A stretch of DNA of 64,000 nt from positions 6,250,373-6,314,372 of the forward strand of contig OX291548.1 in the NCBI GenBank assembly GCA_946406115.1, given 5' to 3'. The position numbers were made by a program, and so were the translations under genes. The notes under the pieces were generated by a model. That model worked only from the letters and a program-made list of their open reading frames with translations, was not told where the DNA came from and did not search any database. Origin of the DNA: Apoda limacodes (taxonomy: Eukaryota; Arthropoda; Insecta; Lepidoptera; Limacodidae). Shown one piece after another: positions 23,311-34,199 of the stretch. Numbering within the stretch: position 1 is the first letter of the stretch; every line of letters begins with the position of its first letter.

Positions 23311-23856
23311 GGAATACGAATATTATTATATGAATGATTAAAATAATATTGGTATATACGTCAACGTAAAATTGTAAATACCGATAGATTATAATTTAAT
23401 CTCGCGAGATTGTAAATTGTCGAAAAATTGTGAGCCGTAACATAGTGTTTACAAAAATCGCACTGTGTTAACGTAGATGCGGAGTGAGCGAAGCGAGCAG
23501 AGCGATCAAATCAAGTTTTATATAATAAGCTAAAAACTTTTACAATATTTTTTTAAGAAGTATGTGAAAGGAAAGCCTCCGGTTAGCGGTTAAGGGTAAG
23601 CGTCACCTGACTGGAAAACCCTGATTGGCCAACGTCATTCAAAGTAGTTTGCGGATCGCTACATCACCATATATGGTAATGTTTTTGGTCTAAATAAACT
23701 TCGGCCAAAAGTCGGTTTCCGAATTTTTAAAAATGCCTTTTGTTTTAAGCTCAGCAAAAAGTTTATTTTAAGGACCTAACTGCTTTATGCAAATATACAC
23801 AGTTAAACTCAGGTAGAAGCATTTAGGAAATCTAGGAGAATGAATTAAGTAAGATG

Positions 23857-23889
23857 TGTGTGTGTGTGTATATATATATATGTGTATGT
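23857..23889. repeat. TG/TA microsatellite
   Basis: A (TG)n run followed by a (TA)n run, ending in TGTGTATG. Confidence 0.85.
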
Positions 23890-23954
23890 TAGGAACTATA
23901 TACGTGACACTGTGGGTGTTTTAAGGACGGGATGAGTTCTGAGGAATTGTGAAA

Positions 23955-24180
23955 TGTTTATGTACAGTGCAGTTTCATATAAACTATCTCCCGCGAACGC
24001 TGAGGTTGTGAAATGCTCTTGAGAGACTATGGGGTTTATCGTAAAGGAAGCTATTAGATTTTTGTAGGGGCAGCAACGCGCGAGTGACAGTTTCTGGTGT
24101 TGCAAGCATCCATAGGCTACAATGACTGCTTACATCAGGTGGAGCTTTGGCTTGATTGCCACCTTAGTTGCATAAAAAAA
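23955..24180 (+). mobile_element. LINE 3'-tail copy 1
   Basis: Aligns with 24,935-25,188 from CAGTGCRSTTTCA through CTCCCGCGAA, GGCTAC..TGAC.GCTTAC, CATCAGGTGGA and GCCACCTTAGT to an A-run. Coding sense is lost. It is the terminal part of a non-LTR retrotransposon including its 3' UTR and poly-A tail. Confidence 0.65.
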
Positions 24181-24934
24181 TAGTTGTATTGAGAAAAAAT
24201 TATATCTAGTGTCATCAGGAACAGCAAAAGACCGAGAAGCGCTGTGGAAATCGTTGGCCTGTCACGTAGAAGATCCCAAGGTTGATCCCGAGAAAGGCAA
24301 CCAATATTGTTACAAATGTAAATTGTAAAGTTGTTTCCTCTCTAGTTTGTGCCATATCACTTATGTACGACGGATTATAAAATTTTGTAAAACCTCCGAC
24401 CACCCCTTTGTTAGTAATGTCATGATGGTGTATTATTATTATTATCCTGCATGCACGGAAGAGGCATCCAAAAACTGTTCGCAAGTCTACATCACTACAA
24501 ACCTGGCCAAATGTAACGTTGATTTATTTTAGGACATACCCTAGCACGTTTTACAATCGTTTGACACGCAATCAGTAGCTTGTTAAATTATTACAATAGC
24601 GTGACGTAAGTTCGTATTATTTTAGGGAAAGATATAATCTACAACAAGTCTTGCCCGCAATGATCAGTAAATGCGGTACGCAATAATACACGGTTACAGT
24701 ATAATTAATACATGACGTATTTTCCACGCCCTAACCTATAAGCTTAAGGAATTGATACAAAATAAAACCCATTTATAATTCATATTATTTCATTAAAAGG
24801 TATTCCCCCTGCCCAAACCCGACGTACTTCTTATAGTAAGTCAGGAACTGGGAATGGGTGTATATTGTGCTGTCTCTGGTATTTTATTTTCCCACTTATA
24901 ACTCAAATGCTAGTACTTAATAACGTATTGTAGA

Positions 24935-25188
24935 ACCGAAATGGTCGCGCACAGTGCGCTTTCAGAGAAACTTCCTCCCGCGAAAGCTTGGGTTGTGGAA
25001 TCTCCCTGCCAAGGCTTTCTCTAAGGACTACAGTATGGGGTTCTTAAAGAAAGAAGTTATTATATTTCTGAAGGTCGGCAACGCGCGAGTGATGCCCCTG
25101 GTGTTGCAAGCGTCCATAGGCTACGGTGACCGCTTACCATCAGGTGGACCATAAGCTTGATTGCCACCTTAGTGGTATAGAAAAAAAT
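24935..25188 (+). mobile_element. LINE 3'-tail copy 2 with readable C-terminus
   Basis: Translation of 24,990-25,090 gives LWNLPAKAFSKDYSMGFLKK, then EVIIFLKVGNARV, resembling the LWN-LP-x-x-F...FK end of lepidopteran jockey/CR1-type LINE polyproteins (family pattern from memory). One codon is missing after LWN and the frame shifts after the FLK motif. The noncoding remainder, with GTTGCAAGCGTCCATAGGCT and GATTGCCACCTTAGTGGTAT, ends in an A-rich tail. All four sizeable copies in the window are on the plus strand. Confidence 0.7.
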
Positions 25189-25202
25189 CATATACATATA
25201 AA

Positions 25203-25286
25203 GCCACCTTAGATCAGATAAACAGCATCAGAAGCAGTGTTGCGTCGATAGGCTCACCCTCTCTCACGCAGGACTAAAGTGGTCAG
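25203..25286 (-). repeat. Dispersed repeat family E, copy 3
   Basis: Reverse complement of the 8.4-kb copy: CTTAGATCAGATAAACAGCA, AGAAGCAGTGTTGCGTCGAT, GGCTCACC, ACGCAGGACTAAAGTGGT. It abuts the A-tail of the LINE tail. Confidence 0.55.
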
Positions 25287-25299
25287 TGAAACGAGGCTG

Positions 25300-27825
25300 A
25301 CATTAAAGTGTGGGAGTGTGTCCAGCCACTGGTTGCCCCATTCTGTGGAAAAAACCAAAAAAATCATATTTTATGTATAATCGGTTAAATAAAATAAAAT
25401 ATCATTATATTAGTTATCTACTAAGCGATTAGATAAAGCAAAAAAATTAAATTAATAAAATCTAAACGAGGGTTTTGATTAAAAAATGCATAAAAAGCTA
25501 ATTGCACGAGTGCGTTTATGTATTGACATTTGTGACAAAAAGAACTTTGAGATGGAAAAACTTTACCAAATCTATTAGAACTTAAGAAAGGTTCTTCTTT
25601 GTGTAGGTAATAGGTATCTGCAAAACTACAATAACTTTCATTTATCGCATCTTTTTCTTAAATGATTAGAAAAGTTTTAAGAGATATAGAGCTTGTAATC
25701 TATGGACAATATAATATATTTTTTAGTTTTTTTCTTATTTAATTGAAAAAAATTAAAGTATATGGTTAGTCGATCCCAAAGATTAAACAGTTATATCTTA
25801 ATTTCTTTAACTAATTAAATACAAGCTAGCTTCCCGCGGTTTTAACACTAGATTTAACTATTCCTGCCCCATAAAAAATGTTTAATCGTCCTTTTTTGTC
25901 TTCATTTGAGTCGAATTTTGAAAAAATATAACATTGTAGGTATATGGAAGCTACATTTTAGCTAAGTATTAAGTATTTAGACTAATCAGTTTATTTAGGC
26001 TGTGAGTTAAGCATTTTGTTTGTGTGTGTGTGTTTGTATGTTTATGTGTATATATCGAAATAAAAAGAATGAATTATCACAGGCTAATGTCAATCTTTTA
26101 TGTACGTATTGGCAGTTGATTTAATTTTTTTGTTTAATTTTGAATATGAGAAAATAATTTAAAATTGGGATTACCAATATACGTAAATTGCTGCAGTATT
26201 AAACGTTGTTATTTAAATCATACTAGTCTATTTGCGTGTAATTGGCAAGGTAAAAAAACTATAATTCCGTGCCCAACAAACAATAATTGCAAAAGACGGA
26301 GCCCTTTCAGTTTAATTGAGTTTCACTCTATTGACAAATTGCTGCAGGTTATGTTTTCAGGACGCTATTTCAGAAAATGTATATATTATTATACTAATAT
26401 CTTGATACAAAAATTGTAAGTATTTTCTCTATCTATGGTATATAAAAGACTTACATAAATATTAATAAAAAATATACCCAGATTCAGTAGCAAGGAGCTT
26501 GTGGACTAGTGTGTTGATACTGTAGGTAGTAAATAAGACATTGTATAGCAAGCACACCGCTGTAGTTTAATCATGTTTCTCCGGCCTTCTGTGCCTATCA
26601 TATCTCATCACAGCATTATATTGTACTACCTCATTCCCGTGACTTCGTCCACGTGGATTTTTTGAAAAAGGAAGCATTTACCTGTTTTAGGTTTTACAAA
26701 CATAAATATCAGAATTCTCATACAAATTTTCATCCTTATATTTCTGCCTGCATCTCTAAAAAATTGTGGAACACGATTATCTTCTCAACTTTTAACCTTA
26801 ACGCTAAATAGCATTTCTTATTGATTAAGCTTCAAAAATTACGAATTTCCAAACCACATTTTCCCCCCTTAATACGACAATCTATGCCGGTTTCTGAAAT
26901 AAGGTCGATCTTTCTTATTCTAGATTGAAGAAGTGGCACTTATTAAGGAGCTGAGAAAAATACAGAAGCTGGGGAAAAACATACACGTAATCTAAAGGAA
27001 AGATTTAACAAAGTTTTGAAAAATACATTAGAATTTAAGGAAAAACATATTGAAAAAGGCTTTAAAATAAGTTTACTTGTCGTAAATCTCGATATTTTGT
27101 AAAGGTATCATATTGTTTCTAATGCACTGGAAATATATTTTTACATATTAAAAATTGAAAAATTGAACAGAATTTAAAACCATGCCTAGTTTTTTTTTTA
27201 TAAAATAAAAACCTTAATACGAGTAACATTATTTCATGCAATATAAAAGTAATACAGTCGTGATTTGCAATGTTGAACCTTATGTAAGCACGTGTGAACT
27301 GACTAGCTTGCTTATGTTCTAACTAAGTAGCTAGCAGTTGTGTCCCAGACACACAATTCTCTCTTTCACTGCAGTAACGCCTGTGTTTTGCGCGACGAAA
27401 ATTTGTGCTAGGAACAATGTGTTTTTGTATTTGGTGCAACTCTGTTTCTTACTGCATTCATTCATTTAAATATATAAGTTGTGATTGTGAGAGGTACTCT
27501 GATCGGTATTTGTGTATAGTGCTTATTAAAAACATTTATAGGACCAAAATTTAGTGGTAACTTTTTTATTTCATTTTATTGAAAGTTATTTGTAGTCAAA
27601 ACACCTATATTACGTCGAGATTGACCTCGTTTTTTATTTTGAATACAATATGTTAATATAAATAAAATACAGTTTTTGAAATATTTTGCTTATTTTTTTG
27701 GGCTTCATCAATACAAAATATAGATGATCAGAGAATAGAGATGGTTGGTGGTAAAGGGGATAATTTAGTTACTGACTCTATTAAAAAGTAGTACCTGGAG
27801 AGCGTGCATTGCTCGTTTTTTATAC
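25300..27825. other. AT-rich stretch with one element scrap
   Basis: A piece at about 26,632-26,760, starting CCCGTGACTTCGTCCACGTG, resembles the start of common lepidopteran elements. The 84-codon frame at 26,165 has no recognisable domain. Nothing else supported. Confidence 0.4.
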
Positions 27826-27902
27826 AACACCATCTATTGTGAAGTAGCTTCAGTGTTGCTTAATAACGCCATCTATTGTCCAGTAGCTTTAGTGTTGTTG
27901 AG
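27826..27902 (+). repeat. Two-unit tandem repeat with CCATCTATTG
   Basis: ACRCCATCTATTGT, then AGTAGCTTYAGTGTTG, occurs twice at a spacing of about 40 bp. Confidence 0.6.
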
Positions 27903-27959
27903 TCGGTAAAAACAATTTTATTACTACTTGCCAATAGATGTCAGGAAGAGTCATATTTT

Positions 27960-28130
27960 TCAGTGTATCATTGCCTGAAACCGCGAATAAAACGACGTTT
28001 TCTTAAAATTAAACCTAGTTAGATCGATTTATCGCCCCCGAAACCCCCGCATATTAAATTTCATGAAAATCGTTGGAGCCGTTTCCTAGATGGAGATTAT
28101 AAATATATACTAAAATTGCTCGTTTAAAGG
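27960..28130 (+). repeat. Short element with AAATTTCATGAAAATCGTTG
   Basis: TAGATCGATTTATCGCCCCC, AAACCCCCGCATATTAAATT, CATGAAAATCGTTGGAGCCG, TTTCCTAGAT and ATTGCTCGTTTAAAGG. From memory the tail of an abundant lepidopteran element. Confidence 0.55.
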
Positions 28131-31055
28131 TTAGATGAGAATAGTTTATCAATAGGTAACTAACGTAATAAAATTATATATAAAATATTTAAAAACGTTC
28201 AGGCTCGACTTTGTGAATATGTTATGGAACGCGGAGGGAGTATTTAAAAATAAAAAAAGTGAGAGCTTTTAGCAAGTAAACTAGCTTCGGTCAAACGAGC
28301 AAGGTGTTAAGCGTATACCATAGCTTTAAGCAATTAATTTTGCAAAGTCCTTTCTTATTATATATTGAGTCAGGCAGACAGTCAGTCAGTTTATTATTAA
28401 ATACACACATATACGTATTTTTAATTCTCTAATTCTGAGTAAATATTAAAGAAAAATAATTTAATTGAAATGTTTATAATTTTTATAAGTATTTATACTA
28501 TTTGCCCAGTTAAATTTTAAAAAATACTATCATAGTTAAAAGTTCGTTTCTAAACTTTTCAACCTTACGTTTCATCATCAAAAAAAAATACAACAAAGCT
28601 TTGGAAATAATTTTATGACAAAAACTGTTTTAAACAAAGTATTTTACAATAATCTACAATAATTTTTCCATAGGAGCTTCTTCAGTTTTTTAAAATTGCT
28701 CAAAACATTCAAACCTTTGCGATTTTTAATGTAAACTTAAACAGCAGGGTTGCTGTAATTTCCTCCGAGACAGAGAATTTCATATCTGACCTAGAAAATA
28801 ATAGTTTGTAAAAAGCAGCAAAACATCATTTTCTTCATATAAAAATCATAAGGAGCAACGTCTGGCACCTGCCTCAACGACGACGTCCACGAAATTTCAT
28901 CCGATCCATGTCCATGTGAGAAATGTGGTTTGCCCTAATAAAGTATACCTTATGCCAAAGCCACAAGGACTACTTTTACAGTTTATCTAAATTTGCAGCT
29001 AATACATATTTGGCTTTTGTCCAGAGGAGATTTGGTCCACTTTAAGACACATTTTGAGAGAAAATATTTACACAGCGATTGCTACAAACGTTTGCAATAT
29101 GATTTCTATGATTTAATTTCATTTATTTGTTGTTCCTATAGAGAAAAAGAAACCATTTTAAAATGTCTGCTGCTGATAATTGTCTTTTTGACTTATTTTC
29201 CTTTTTTAGGTTTTATGTAATGTCCGTCCGTCAGTAGAATATCAAAGCCTTATTACTCCTTTGCATCGACTCTGATGAAATATTTCAGCAACGGGTCTTA
29301 TGTGAACCATTTGTCAGTTTTTTAGTAAAATGTTAAAGAAACAAATATTTTAAGGTTAACGCTTTAACATCAGGTCTTAAAACAAACTTAGTTGTATAAA
29401 AAAATCATTTTGTGAATTTATTAGAAGTTCTTAAGTATTTTTTTCTCACCACTCGCACGCGCAATGTCTTATTATGGGGTTAAGGCGTATGAGTTTACCT
29501 TATTAACTAATTAACCGGACGCGCAATTAGTTAAGTACAAACTTTGCAAGCTTCTTGAAATAGCTATTACAGCTGAAAATATTATGTCACCCTTTTAACT
29601 TTTAAACCATGAATTTTAAAAATCTGATAAAATTTACAACTCCGACTAAAATTGTTCTGAAAAAAAATTGGTTAACAAATTTTTTAAATGTCTGCAATGA
29701 TTCTCATTTTGCATTATCCTAACATTCCAAATGCATTTGAAACATGCTTTTGAGTGGTTTCGTAAATATAAATTAAAAATATCTTTAACTAAGTTTTTTA
29801 ATACATCCAATAAAGACATTTGGCATAAATAAAGTATCATTTTAAAGGTTTTGAAATGTAAACTCAAAACTATATTGAAATCCTGTTTTTCAGTTTGTTA
29901 ATTTTTTTTTAAAATATCGAGCCTGATTTTTGGAGGGATAGGTAGAGTTCGATGACTTTCAATTGCTATGATCCTTGAAAATTACTCTTAAACAACCTTA
30001 CTCATTACAGAAAAGAAGCGAGTAAACGCATTGTATTGTTATTTGGATGCGGGTTTATGTATATGTTTGGAAGTTGTTGACTTGGCTCCGAACACACACT
30101 CAATTTATAATATTCTTTCTTGATATCATATTTTACAAGTTTAATTCATATAACTGCGGTAACTCTTGCTACTAGCTACTTAATTTGAATGATAATTTTG
30201 CTAATGTTATTCAGTATCCTAAAGGCAAATAAGATTCTTTCTACTAAGTGTAGTACCTGTAAGATTATTAGAAGTATGAGCCGGAAAATAGCCAGTAGAA
30301 AATAACCAAGAAATTTCCACTCTTTTGTGACTCAAATAGTTTTGTTATTGTTTCGTTTGAAGGATGGATAAATAGATAAAATAGAAATGCTTCAAGACAG
30401 TAATACCATAAATCGACATTATTTACGGGGAAACAACAATGATAATTACTATTAATTTTTCTGTTTCGTAACGTGGTGAATGGGAATTTAGATGATGAAA
30501 GTGTTTAGTCACTAATAGATTTTTGCATTAGTTCAATAAAAACAAAAAAAAAAGACATTAGATACCTTTTCTTAAAAAAACTCGACGGTTAAAACGTGAT
30601 CGAAAAAGGATGAAATAATTTAAAAACCTCTGACTTATCCAGACTATGTGACGAAGGATAATAAACGCAAAAAGCTTTTTATAATAAAGTTGATATCTCG
30701 CGAAGTCAGTCATAGCACTTCCTTAGGTGGCTATTTTGTTTCTCGAAGATAGGTTTGGCAATAATAAATAACGTATTCAACTACCTATGACCTTAATAAA
30801 CAACCTAAGAATATCCGCCGGGGTTGCCATGAAATGAACTAATGTTTTGCAGTTTTATAGTAACGTGAATATAATTATTAAAGATGTTTTACGATGACAT
30901 AATGTAACACAGGATATCTTTCTTCAAGTTGAAATTTGAAAAAGAGATGGCAGCCTCGACCGATATTCTTTGGTTGTTTATTAAGTTCATATAAATTTGA
31001 ATATGTTATTTATTATATTCAACTACCTATGTACTTAATAAACATTTATAGCATT
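28131..31055. other. AT-rich stretch, nothing recognised
   Basis: Frames of 73-75 codons at 28,993 and 29,867 (minus) have low-complexity hydrophobic translations with no domain. No RNA gene or repeat partner was seen. Confidence 0.4.
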
Positions 31056-31127
31056 TCCTAAACGATCAAAATTGCATGCCAAGCGTTAAATATTCACGTG
31101 CTTGACAAGAATTTTTGATCGTCTAGG
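31056..31127 (+). ncRNA. Pre-miRNA-like foldback (candidate)
   Basis: The left arm CCTAAACGATCAAAATTGCA, TGCCAAGCG (about 31,057-31,085) pairs with the right arm CGTGCTTGACAAGAATTTTT, GATCGTCTAGG (31,097-31,127), leaving an 11-base loop. About 25 base pairs form, with a few single mismatches and small bulges, which is the size and shape of an animal miRNA precursor. I do not recognise either arm as a known miRNA. The other possibility is a very short MITE. Strand and expression are unknown. Confidence 0.35.
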
Positions 31128-31544
31128 GAGCCTTTTAGGCGTCAAGCGCTAGTAGTCTGGTCGAGAAGTGAGTTTTCTGCGAAAAATAGTTAGAAAAATT
31201 TAAAAATATGGGGTTTGGTTTTTTGGATTAAGAATTTTATTCTGAAAAAGGGGAATTTTGGAATTTTTTTGCTATTAAATATTGCAATCCATCCATCCTC
31301 CATTTTGAAAAGAGGTTCTAAAAGAGGAGAAAATTTCATAAAAAAAAAGTCTCGACTCCCGAAATTGTAGTGCCATTATTTATAATTTTAATTTAACGTT
31401 AAAAATAGCGTTCCGCGCGGCAGTTTCAACGTTGTGACGTCGCCGCCAAACAAACTAAGCGTCAGAAAATAATTTTTTATAATATTTATTATCAATATAA
31501 AAATTTGAATAAATTATAGTATCATTTAGACACTTGAAGGAATA

Positions 31545-31770
31545 CAATCCAGTTTACAAAAAAATTTTAACTTATTGTACAAGCGGTAGAACACACACAG
31601 GGAGGCAAAGTCTCTCCTCAGACTTAAGGGCTAGACACCGCAAGTGAGTTTGGAATCGTCGACAATTCTCACAACCCGTCGTTGAACCGAGTCAAAAGGT
31701 CCAAGCTGGTATCCGGGTGCGTCCGCCCAGAGATGGCAGCAGTACTCAATATATGGGGCCGAATTTGCGA
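31545..31770 (-). pseudogene. LINE reverse transcriptase C-terminal fragment
   Basis: Minus-strand translation reads EYCCHLWADAPGYQLGPFDS, VQRRVVRIVDDSKLTCGV, one stop, then PLSLRRDFASLCVFYRLYN. This is the well-known region after the RT thumb in lepidopteran jockey/CR1-type LINEs, with the C-S-H-L-W-A-G-A-P...Q-R-R-A-V-R-I-V-D-D signature (family consensus from memory). A single in-frame stop and loss of everything upstream make it a pseudogene. It could be from the same family as the plus-strand LINE tails at 25.0 and 60.9 kb, since this block normally precedes their LWN end. Confidence 0.8.
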
Positions 31771-32375
31771 CTTATAAAGTTACAACTTGCGACTTACAAC
31801 CTTTGCCCCGACGTAAAGTACTACATCTGTATCTAAATGGTCTTTGACAAACAAATTTTTGGTGTAATTTTAATAAAAGTATGAATATTTAAACCGTGAA
31901 TCTAGAACTCTAGTAATTCACAACGAGGCACTTTTGTCACGAAAAGTAGTGGTATGATGCGTGACAGAGTTGTTGCTACACATACAGATTTGTATGAAAT
32001 TTTGAGCTTGATTTCCTCAATAGTTCATTACATATTTTCATTTTTAATCAAATATTTAAGATTTTGACAATTCAATTTTCTAAGAAAGTCAGAAAAGAAA
32101 AGCAATCATTACAGTTTTGATCGGCCTGTGAAATAATTTGATATGGAAAATGCTATAAAGATATTTCGATCAAAGGATTTTATTCCAATTAAATAATACT
32201 TGAAATTGCATTTTATGATATCTTCTTTGTGTTATCATTTTTTAAATGCTAATTTAGTATTATAGATTTAAGAATTAATATTTTACATCGCTTTATGTGG
32301 CAACATTCTAGAGACTGGCCACAGTCTGAATTAATCCATTCATTTAAATTACGAAAATCAAAAAGAACCCGATAG

Positions 32376-32384
32376 TATAAATAG
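32376..32384 (+). promoter_or_regulatory. TATAAATAG box
   Basis: A good TATA box 45 bp upstream of the ATG of the small signal-peptide frame. A TCAGACT initiator-like sequence lies at 32,396 (22 bp downstream, closer than usual) and TTCACTT at 32,410. Confidence 0.4.
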
Positions 32385-32428
32385 AAGGGGGCGCCTCAGA
32401 CTTTGGTTTTTCACTTTTGGTTTTTGTA

Positions 32429-32628
32429 ATGAAAATTGCTTCAAGTTTGATATTTTTCCTTTTCAACCTTTTGTCAACCGCTCTAGCCTACTGCTACTTC
32501 AGGAAAACGTTACTGCACAACAGACGGTGGCGAAACTAGAGGAGCTAGGATTGGAATATCTCCCTACACCCACCATAGTCCCCGGACCTTGCAGCAACCG
32601 ATTACCACTTTTTTCGGAATTTGGATAA
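32429..32628 (+). pseudogene. Candidate small secreted-peptide gene, frame broken
   Basis: From ATG at 32,429 the translation starts with a textbook signal peptide: MKIASSLIFFLFNLLSTALA, a basic start, a 14-residue hydrophobic core and an A-L-A cleavage site. This frame then stops at 32,537-32,539 after 36 codons. From 32,503 a different frame continues with sensible composition, ENVTAQQTVAKLEELGLEY, then LPTPTIVPGPCSNRL, to a TAA at 32,626. A TATA box lies at 32,376 and an AATAAA at 32,842. What I infer is a small secreted protein of about 65 residues (40-45 after cleavage) whose two halves are now one or two bases out of frame; an unusual intron or a sequencing error would also explain it. 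I do not recognise the family. The first frame alone would also encode a 16-residue secreted peptide. Confidence 0.4.
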
Positions 32629-32841
32629 TTCAGATGAGGCAAAACTCCTTCAAAGATTTTGTTGATTCTCGCTCCCGTAACATTTTAGGTTAGGAATTAA
32701 TGAACTCCCTATAAAATGGCAAAAGTGCATACATCACAACGGTGTAGGTACCGTTGAAGATGATTGATTAATTTTCATATGTGCGGTAACATGTCATTGA
32801 CTGCTATCATTTATTTACATAACGTATATTGACTGTTATAT

Positions 32842-32847
32842 AATAAA
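32842..32847 (+). terminator. AATAAA polyadenylation-signal match
   Basis: About 215 bp past the stop of the small candidate gene. AATAAA is frequent by chance in AT-rich DNA, so weight is low. Confidence 0.25.
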
Positions 32848-32859
32848 TGAAGAAGATTT

Positions 32860-34104
32860 TAACCAATGTTTCATCATAATTTATATTGTGACTCGAGCAA
32901 TATTTAAAATAGTTGTTCTTACAAACAATAATGTCACAGAATAATATTAAGTTTTTTTTTTATGTATGTATTCAAAAAAAATTCAGCTGTATTGAGCTAG
33001 GGTGTAATAAAAAACGAACATTTGATTTGCATGACAAACCATAAATTAAAACATTTTGCGACTGAGGTGTTTTCTTTTACCATTCTGACACAACTTCAAA
33101 TTTTATTTAAAAAGACAATCAAGTAAAATTACGATGCACAGTATATTTCTAGAATCTGCGATAGTTAAGCAATAATCCAAATACATTTTATTAATACAAA
33201 GTCCCAGTTGAATTTTGAAAAAAGTATTAGTCAACTAATTTTTTCAGCACCATGTTCAAAGACATTACTGTTTTTATGTTTCGTATAAATATGATATGTA
33301 TTAAAATGATTCATATAATAAAAAAAATGCTTATAACATAATATCGATTTTAATAAATTTATATAGGTACATAATTCTTGTCCTATACAACTTTAATTGC
33401 ATATATCACTAAAACAACACAACGCTCGAAAACTTAACACTAAAACGTATTTTGTGCTAACACACAACCGCGCGGAAATTAAGTTAAATGTATTTTCCTT
33501 GTTTTGCCAAATAGCTGTGTTAATAACTTAACCGCAGTGCTGAGGCTTTTTCAAACCATTTTGAATTAAACTTTGTTGGAATTGCCTTCATAGAAGGCGT
33601 TAATATATGATATTATTCAAATTGAATTATATTTGTTATTCCAATGTCCTACAGTTTAAAGCTTTTAAATACATACTCATAATTTTGAACTCGTCATGCC
33701 TCCACCGTACGTCCTTACTATTTTTATAGGATGTAAGCGGTTCAACCGGCCATTATGGAAACATATGGGAAAGGCCTACGTTCACCAGTAGTTCAACAGT
33801 AGTCACCTTCTGGCTAAAGCAGACAGTACATCTAACCAATGGTTACTGTACAGGTTAGGTACAGTAATTTTGTTAGTGTTCCAGACGGTGAGTAAGGTTG
33901 CCAGAGCTCTTGAGGTTTCACTGCGTGGACAGCGGAGGACCAGCGGTGCTCGTTGCTATCATTGCTCGGTGTAAACGCGGACTGCTGGTGCGGTGGTTAG
34001 GAAGACCTGATGGAACGGCTAACCGCTGACCGCCCGCAGGTTGAACGGGTTCCTGAACTTAGGGATTACTTATTCTCTGCCCTGAGAGGCTGAATCACCG
34101 ACTT
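32860..34104. other. AT-rich, then an unidentified GC-richer block
   Basis: The block from about 33,700 to 34,190 is clearly GC-richer and may belong to the same element as the next entry. It has no long frame. Confidence 0.35.
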
Positions 34105-34190
34105 GTGTAACGTCTCTGCAGTAGTAGTTGTGCTAGAAAAGAAGACCGGTGAGACCCAGCTACTACAACGGAGAGGGATCAGGGGCCCAT
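34105..34190 (+). repeat. Dispersed repeat family K, copy 1
   Basis: CTTGTGTAACGTCTCTGCAG, TAGTAGTTGTGC, GACCCAGCTACTACAACG and GAGAGGGATCAGGGGC. Reversed partner at 44,140-44,235. Confidence 0.6.
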
Positions 34191-34199
34191 ACATAATTT

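Noticed and set aside
24215..24484. 89-codon minus-strand frame with a hydrophobic segment
   Set aside because: Includes a (TAATAA)n-type run and no recognisable family; the hydrophobic stretch alone is weak evidence in AT-rich DNA.
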